Shown here in pieces: positions 60,138 through 64,000 of a DNA stretch of 64,000 nucleotides. Position numbers and translations under genes: made by a program. This stretch comes from SZUA-320 sp963707875 (GTDB taxonomy: Bacteria; Gemmatimonadota; Gemmatimonadetes; Gemmatimonadales; GWC2-71-9): positions 434,001 to 498,000 of the forward strand of contig CAVPRU010000014.1 of NCBI GenBank assembly GCA_963707875.1. The letters run 5' to 3'. The number at the start of each line of letters is the position of its first letter. Position 1 is the first letter of the stretch. Under the pieces are notes generated by a model. That model did no database searches. It was not told the DNA's origin and was given only the letters and a program-made list of their open reading frames with translations.

Positions 60138-60572
60138 ATGGCCAGGCCGCTCTGGGTCTGCCCCAAGTGCGGGAACAGGTTCGTCACCAGGAATCTCTGG
60201 CACTCCTGCGTCCGGATTCCACTCAACAGTCATTTCCAGGGGAAACCGCCGGTGGTAAGGAAGACCTACCAGGCCTGGCTCGCCGCCGCGCGGGTCTGCG
60301 GACCGGTCCGGGTCATCAGTCAGAAGACCCGGATCGCGTTCCAGGTCCGGGTCCGGTTCGGTGGAGCGGTGATCCGGGCCAAATCCGTTGAAGGTGGCCT
60401 CTGGCTGACCCGGCGCACCAAGCATCCACTCCTGATCCGAACCGAGACGCCGGTCCCCGGCTGCCACGTCCACCGTTTCCGGCTCCGGTCCCCAGAGGAT
60501 GTGGACGACGCCTTGCGGCAACTGATGCGAGAGTCGTACGCGGTGGGCCGACAGGAACCGTGGAACCACTGA
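60138..60572 (+). CDS. DUF5655-like protein with N-terminal Cys pair
   Basis: 144 residues. N-terminal WVCPKCGNRFVTRNLWHSC could bind zinc; the rest (RKTYQAWLAAARVCGPVRVISQKTRIAFQVRV in parts, and EDVDDALRQLMRESYAVG) resembles the DUF5655 fold. ATG 60138 has GAGG 6 bases upstream; TTG 60126, overlapping the upstream stop, is an alternative start. Convergent with comM, 1 base apart. Confidence 0.75.
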   Translation: MARPLWVCPKCGNRFVTRNLWHSCVRIPLNSHFQGKPPVVRKTYQAWLAAARVCGPVRVISQKTRIAFQVRVRFGGAVIRAKSVEGGLWLTRRTKHPLLIRTETPVPGCHVHRFRLRSPEDVDDALRQLMRESYAVGRQEPWNH

Positions 60573-60573
60573 C

Positions 60574-62145
60574 TCACCGGCCCGAGACGGTTTCACCACC
60601 CCGGTTGACAAGCGTGGGCCTCCGGTCGAGCGCGCGATACTGAATCGCCTCGGCAACGTGGTGTGGTTCCAGTGCCACGGAGCCCTCCAGGTCGGCAATG
60701 GTCCGGGCCAGCTTGAGGACCCGCCCGTAGGCCCGCGCCGAAAGCCCCAGCTTGACGATCGCGGTGCGGAGCAGGGCTTCGACCGGTTCCGTCTGGCGAC
60801 AGCACTGCCGCACCTCCCGAGAGCCCATCTGGGCGTTGCAGCGAATCCACCGACGGTCGACGAATCGCTCCCGCTGCACCCGCCGAGCCCGCTCCACTCT
60901 GGTCCGCACCGCCACGCTCGACTCTCCGCCCCCATCCCGACCCGAGAGATCACGCCAGGCAACCGCCGGCACAGCGAGGTGGATGTCGATCCGATCGAGC
61001 AGCGGCCCCGACAGCCGGCCCAGGTACCGCTCGACGTGGACCTCGCTGCAGCGACAGTCGTGGGCTGGATCGCCCCGGTAGCCGCAGGGACAGGGGTTCA
61101 TCGCTGCCACCAGCATGAAGCGCGACGGGTAGCTGAGGCTGACGGCGGCCCGATTCAGCGAGACCATGCCGTCCTCCAGCGGCTGGCGGAGCACCTCCAG
61201 CGCGCCGCGCCGGAACTCGGGCATTTCGTCCAGGAACAGCACCCCGCCATGGGCCAGACTCACCTCCCCCGGACGGGGCGGCGAGCCGCCGCCCACCAGA
61301 CCGGCTTCGCTGACCGTGTGATGCGGGGCCCGGAAGGGCCGGTCGGTAATGAGGCTGGTTCCCGCAGCCAGCAGCCCGGCCACCGAGTGGATGGCGGTGA
61401 CCTCAAGGGCCTCATCCAGGCCGAGGCCGGGAAGGATCGTGGCAAACCGGCGCGCCAGCATGGTCTTCCCGGCCCCGGGCGGACCGATCAACAGCAGATT
61501 GTGGCCCCCGGCGGCGGCGATCTCCAAGGCACGCTTGGCGGCACCCTGTCCCCGCACGTCCGCCAGATCGAGCGCGCTCCGCCGGGTGCCTTCCAGCAAC
61601 TCGGCTGGATTCTGTGACTGGGGTTGAAGCGGTTCGTGCCCGGAAGAGTGCCGGCACACGGCCGACAGCGTTTCGGCTCCCCGAACCTCGATTCCCTGGA
61701 CCACCGAGGCTTCCGCGAGGTTCGCACGGGGGAGAATGACACCTCGATTGCCGGCCGCCCGGGCCGCGAGGGTGATGGGGAGGGCGCCCCGGATCGGCCG
61801 GAGGGCGCCTTCGAGCCCCAGTTCTCCAACAACCAGCTGATCGCGGAAGGCCTCCCCGGGGATCTGACCGCTGGCCACCAGCAGCCCGAGGGCGATCGGA
61901 AGATCGAACCCCGAGCCACCCTTGGAGACATCGGCCGGGGCCAGGTTGACGGTGATCCGCCGAAGGGGAAACTCGAACCCCGCGTTGAGGAGCGCGGCAT
62001 GGACCCGCTCTCGCCCCTCCTTGACCGCGCCCTGAGGAAGGCCGACCGTCGCGAAGGTGGGAAGTCCGTTGGAGAGGTCGACCTCGACATCCACCGGGCA
62101 GGCCTCGACCCCGAGCACGGCGGCCGAACGGATACGCGCGAGCAT
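60574..62145 (-). CDS. comM: YifB/ComM family Mg-chelatase-like AAA ATPase
   Basis: 523 residues. N-terminal lon-protease-like fold (VEVDLSNGLPTFATVGLPQGA), Walker A GPPGAGKTMLARRFATILPG, Walker B GGVLFLDEMPEF, and the zinc-like AMNPCPCGYRGDPAHDCRC, then LSGPLLDRIDIH and the C-terminal helical region. ComM is a hexameric helicase that helps branch migration during natural transformation. Convergent with the DUF5655 gene. Confidence 0.95.
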   Translation of the reverse strand: MLARIRSAAVLGVEACPVDVEVDLSNGLPTFATVGLPQGAVKEGRERVHAALLNAGFEFPLRRITVNLAPADVSKGGSGFDLPIALGLLVASGQIPGEAFRDQLVVGELGLEGALRPIRGALPITLAARAAGNRGVILPRANLAEASVVQGIEVRGAETLSAVCRHSSGHEPLQPQSQNPAELLEGTRRSALDLADVRGQGAAKRALEIAAAGGHNLLLIGPPGAGKTMLARRFATILPGLGLDEALEVTAIHSVAGLLAAGTSLITDRPFRAPHHTVSEAGLVGGGSPPRPGEVSLAHGGVLFLDEMPEFRRGALEVLRQPLEDGMVSLNRAAVSLSYPSRFMLVAAMNPCPCGYRGDPAHDCRCSEVHVERYLGRLSGPLLDRIDIHLAVPAVAWRDLSGRDGGGESSVAVRTRVERARRVQRERFVDRRWIRCNAQMGSREVRQCCRQTEPVEALLRTAIVKLGLSARAYGRVLKLARTIADLEGSVALEPHHVAEAIQYRALDRRPTLVNRGGETVSGR

Positions 62146-62254
62146 GCCGTAGGGTAGCGCGGCTCAGGGGGGCCGCCCTCATCATTCACCCGCCCGGCTG
62201 CACCCCGTCGCGCACTCGCCGTTCCAACCGGGACTGGCGGCGCCCGACGCCGGA

Positions 62255-62330
62255 CGAACCCCCCGGAGACCGGGTTCAGCCCCAGGCCCCCGCCGAAACC
62301 ACCGGAGACCGGGTTCAACCCCCGGCCGCC
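62255..62330. repeat. Two-copy 39-bp direct repeat in the comM/DUF4097 gap
   Basis: Copies begin at 62255 and 62294 and share the core CCGGAGACCGGGTTCA. The core itself contains small palindromes (CCGG-AGA-CCGG). The 201-base gap holds nothing else identifiable. Confidence 0.7.
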
Positions 62331-62346
62331 AGGTCGCGGTGCCCCG

Positions 62347-63186
62347 CTACGGCAAGGCCCGGATATGCACGTCCCCGCTGAGTGACTCCAGGTTGATTTC
62401 GGCCCCGCTGCCGGTCCCGAGGGTGCCGGAGATCCGTTTCCGACTCCCGCGGCGGCCCGACGCCGACGAGGTGATGGGGAGATCACTCCGGACCGATCCA
62501 CTGAAGGTGGACCCGCTCAGTGTGGCATTGGTGGTGGCCGGGATCAGGAGATCCACGTCCCCACTCAGAGTCTGGAAGGAATAGTCCCCTCGAGCCCGGA
62601 TCTGTCCCTCGAAGATCACATCCCCGCTCACGGACTGGGCCTCGACCTCGGAGGCATCGACCCCACGCAGGGTCACGTCGCCACTGACGGTCTGGGCCTC
62701 AAGGCTGCCCGCGGTCACATCGGACAGCTCGACATCGCCCGACACCGAGGCGGCACTGACGTCCCCCCGGGCGCCCCGGACCAGCACATCACCCGACACC
62801 GTATGGACCTGCAAGCTGATCCCGCTCGGAACCTTGAGGGTAAAGGCGACCCGGGTATCGTTCCGCTCGCGATTCCCCCTGCCCCGGTCGTCATGGCTTG
62901 ACCAATCACAGTCGCCGCCGTCGGTCCCGGTGCCGGGGTAGATGACACAGACTTCCATGCCGTCCGCCATCTCGACTCGACGGATCTCGACATCCTCCAC
63001 CCGGCCATGCCGGCCGGCGGTCTTGACCGCCACGATCTCCACCCGCCGACCGGTGGACGGCTCCACCCGGATGTCGCCGATGATGTTCTTGACCGAGACC
63101 CGCTTCCCCTCGGCCACAGTACCGGACCAGCTGTAGCCCGGCCCCTGCCCGGCCAGGACCAGGGTGAGCGTCAGCAGCGTGATCAT
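62347..63186 (-). CDS. DUF4097-type exported beta-solenoid protein (second of pair)
   Basis: 279 residues from ATG 63186 with a short signal sequence ITLLTLTLVLAGQGPG. The body is a run of beta strands with recurring VSGDV turns (HTVSGDVLVRG, ASVSGDVELSD, QTVSGDVTLRG, QSVSGDVIFEG), the DUF4097 right-handed beta-helix signature. Function unknown. AGGGGGGA lies just before the ATG. It follows a paralogous gene. Confidence 0.85.
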   Translation of the reverse strand: MITLLTLTLVLAGQGPGYSWSGTVAEGKRVSVKNIIGDIRVEPSTGRRVEIVAVKTAGRHGRVEDVEIRRVEMADGMEVCVIYPGTGTDGGDCDWSSHDDRGRGNRERNDTRVAFTLKVPSGISLQVHTVSGDVLVRGARGDVSAASVSGDVELSDVTAGSLEAQTVSGDVTLRGVDASEVEAQSVSGDVIFEGQIRARGDYSFQTLSGDVDLLIPATTNATLSGSTFSGSVRSDLPITSSASGRRGSRKRISGTLGTGSGAEINLESLSGDVHIRALP

Positions 63187-64000
63187 TGTCCCCCCTGTTG
63201 CGTGCCCGGAGTTCGGCCGGTCGGACCAGCGAGATGTCGCCGCTGAACACTTCGACCTCCATGGAAGCACTGCCGTTGCCCAGCCGGAATGTCTGCCGCC
63301 GACGGCCGGCCTGCTCCGAGGCCGGCAGTGCGAAGCTCGCCGAGAAGTCGCCCATCGAGGCCGAAGCCCGGATCATGACATTGGCGTTCTCGGGGATGGC
63401 GATGGTCAAGTCCCCGCTGTGGGTCCCGAAGTAGTACGACCCATTCGCCTGGATCGCGCCTTCGAACTCCACATCCCCACTGACGGCCTGGACCTCGATC
63501 TGCCGGGCGTTCACCCGCCGAAGCCGGACATCGCCGCTCACCGCCTCGGCGTTGATGTCCCCCTCACTGTCTTCAACCTCGATCTGATCGGAGGCGGTCC
63601 TGAGCTGCATCCTCCCCTTGGCCTGCTGAACAGTGATCCCTCCATCGATGGTGGTCAGATTGATCGACCCGACCCCGCCGATCAGCCGAATGTCCCCACT
63701 GACAGTGCCGACCTTCACTTCGGCACGGCTGCCGGTGATCGTCACGTCGGCACTCATTCCCGAGACATCGACCGCCATGGTGGTCGGAATCGTGAGTTGG
63801 TAGTCGGTCACCCCACCGAGCCCCATCCCCGAGGAGGACCGGGGACGGAGCCGGAGCACCGACCCCGACAGGTCCACCTCGATTGAGGTCCGCCGGGAGT
63901 GTTCGGCGATCAGCCGGACCTCGTTGCGATCCCAGGTCCCGATCACCACGTCCCCGGTCATGTTCTGGAGTTGGAGTCGAGTGCCTTTCGGAACCGCGAA
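63183..64000 (-). CDS. DUF4097-type protein (first of pair), 5' end outside window, 3' end frame-disturbed
   Basis: Open from the window edge on the minus strand; the first visible codons read FAVPKGTRLQLQNMTGDVV, so the true start is beyond 64000. It has the same VSGDV/VSGDI beta-helix turns as its neighbour. The read frame has no stop at its natural end: after EVFSGDISLVRPAELRARNRG it runs 280 bases into the next gene out of frame, to 62906. One extra G in the GGGGGG run at 63190-63195 would end it at a TGA overlapping the next ATG (ATGA), the spacing normal here. I give that conceptual end. Confidence 0.75.

Noticed and set aside
62906..63182. Genuine 280-base overlap of the two DUF4097 genes
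   Set aside because: The extension translates to low-complexity sequence out of frame with the next gene; an indel in the G run explains it better.
1..64000. CRISPR array, insertion sequences, prophage or toxin-antitoxin cassette
   Set aside because: No regularly spaced repeats, transposase or integrase motifs, or compositionally distinct block were found; gene content is core-like throughout.

Overview
The window is about 64 kb of GC-rich chromosome, packed with 60 protein-coding genes and one tRNA. No insertion sequence, prophage gene, integrase, CRISPR array or rRNA is visible, and no gene-free stretch exceeds about 200 bases. The gene content indicates a diderm bacterium: LolA, a TonB-type protein, an outer-membrane barrel protease, a SPOR lipoprotein and a DUF4105/Lnb-type membrane protein. 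A short SigA-like sigma factor without region 1.1, a K+-dependent membrane pyrophosphatase, DUF4159/DUF4175 genes and the protease-propeller-barrel fusion together suggest Gemmatimonadota or a relative in the FCB neighbourhood. This taxonomy is inferred; there is no rRNA here to confirm it.

Layout. 1-11.9 kb (minus): trxA, then an eight-gene run (rsmI, DUF4159, DUF4175, TPR, a secreted 'asparagine synthetase B'-labelled protein, a JAB-DinG helicase, an FAH hydrolase and a truncated aminotransferase) in which every junction is a 4-base stop/start overlap. 12-37.8 kb (mostly plus): methylmalonyl-CoA epimerase, pdxJ, a degenerate HPt protein, an LPG-synthase-type flippase, ispE, tRNA-Gln, prs, rplY, pth, hppA, ychF, rpsF-rpsR-DUF2232-rplI, a fused DAK2-DegV fatty acid kinase, rsfS, the protease-barrel protein, a SPOR lipoprotein, smc, aroF and lolA. 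37.8-42.5 kb (minus): rpmE-prfA-prmC-ylbF-tmk and an S41 protease homologue whose catalytic pair is replaced. 42.5-45 kb (plus): a Crp-family regulator, an MBL hydrolase behind a Crp-like palindrome, and a CsgG-like protein. 45-54 kb (minus): DUF4105/Lnb, an oxidoreductase, SpoIID, the sigma factor, an aldehyde dehydrogenase, a sigma-54 response regulator, thpR and larE. 54-60.6 kb (plus): arfB, a TonB-like gene, pxpABC, a sterol-desaturase-fold enzyme and small unknowns. 60.6-64 kb (minus): comM and two DUF4097 proteins.

How the parts relate. Translation dominates: S6, S18, L9, L25, L31, RF1 and its methylase PrmC, RsmI, Pth, RsfS, ArfB, YchF and tRNA-Gln. Envelope biogenesis (LolA, Lnb, SPOR, SpoIID, the barrel protease, FakAB fusion, LPG-like flippase) and DNA maintenance (Smc, DinG, Tmk, ComM) follow. 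The region looks like core chromosome.

Most notable observations: (1) a recurring TAnnTTTG-like box upstream of many transcription units, resembling the Bacteroidetes -7 element and matched by the short sigma factor in the same window; (2) three genes that appear to start at CTG; (3) a probable catalytically dead S41 protease; (4) three reading-frame breaks, all at G/C homopolymers, which look like assembly errors; (5) a Crp-type operator next to a Crp whose recognition helix predicts that site; (6) a JAMM-domain/DinG fusion and a FakA-FakB fusion.
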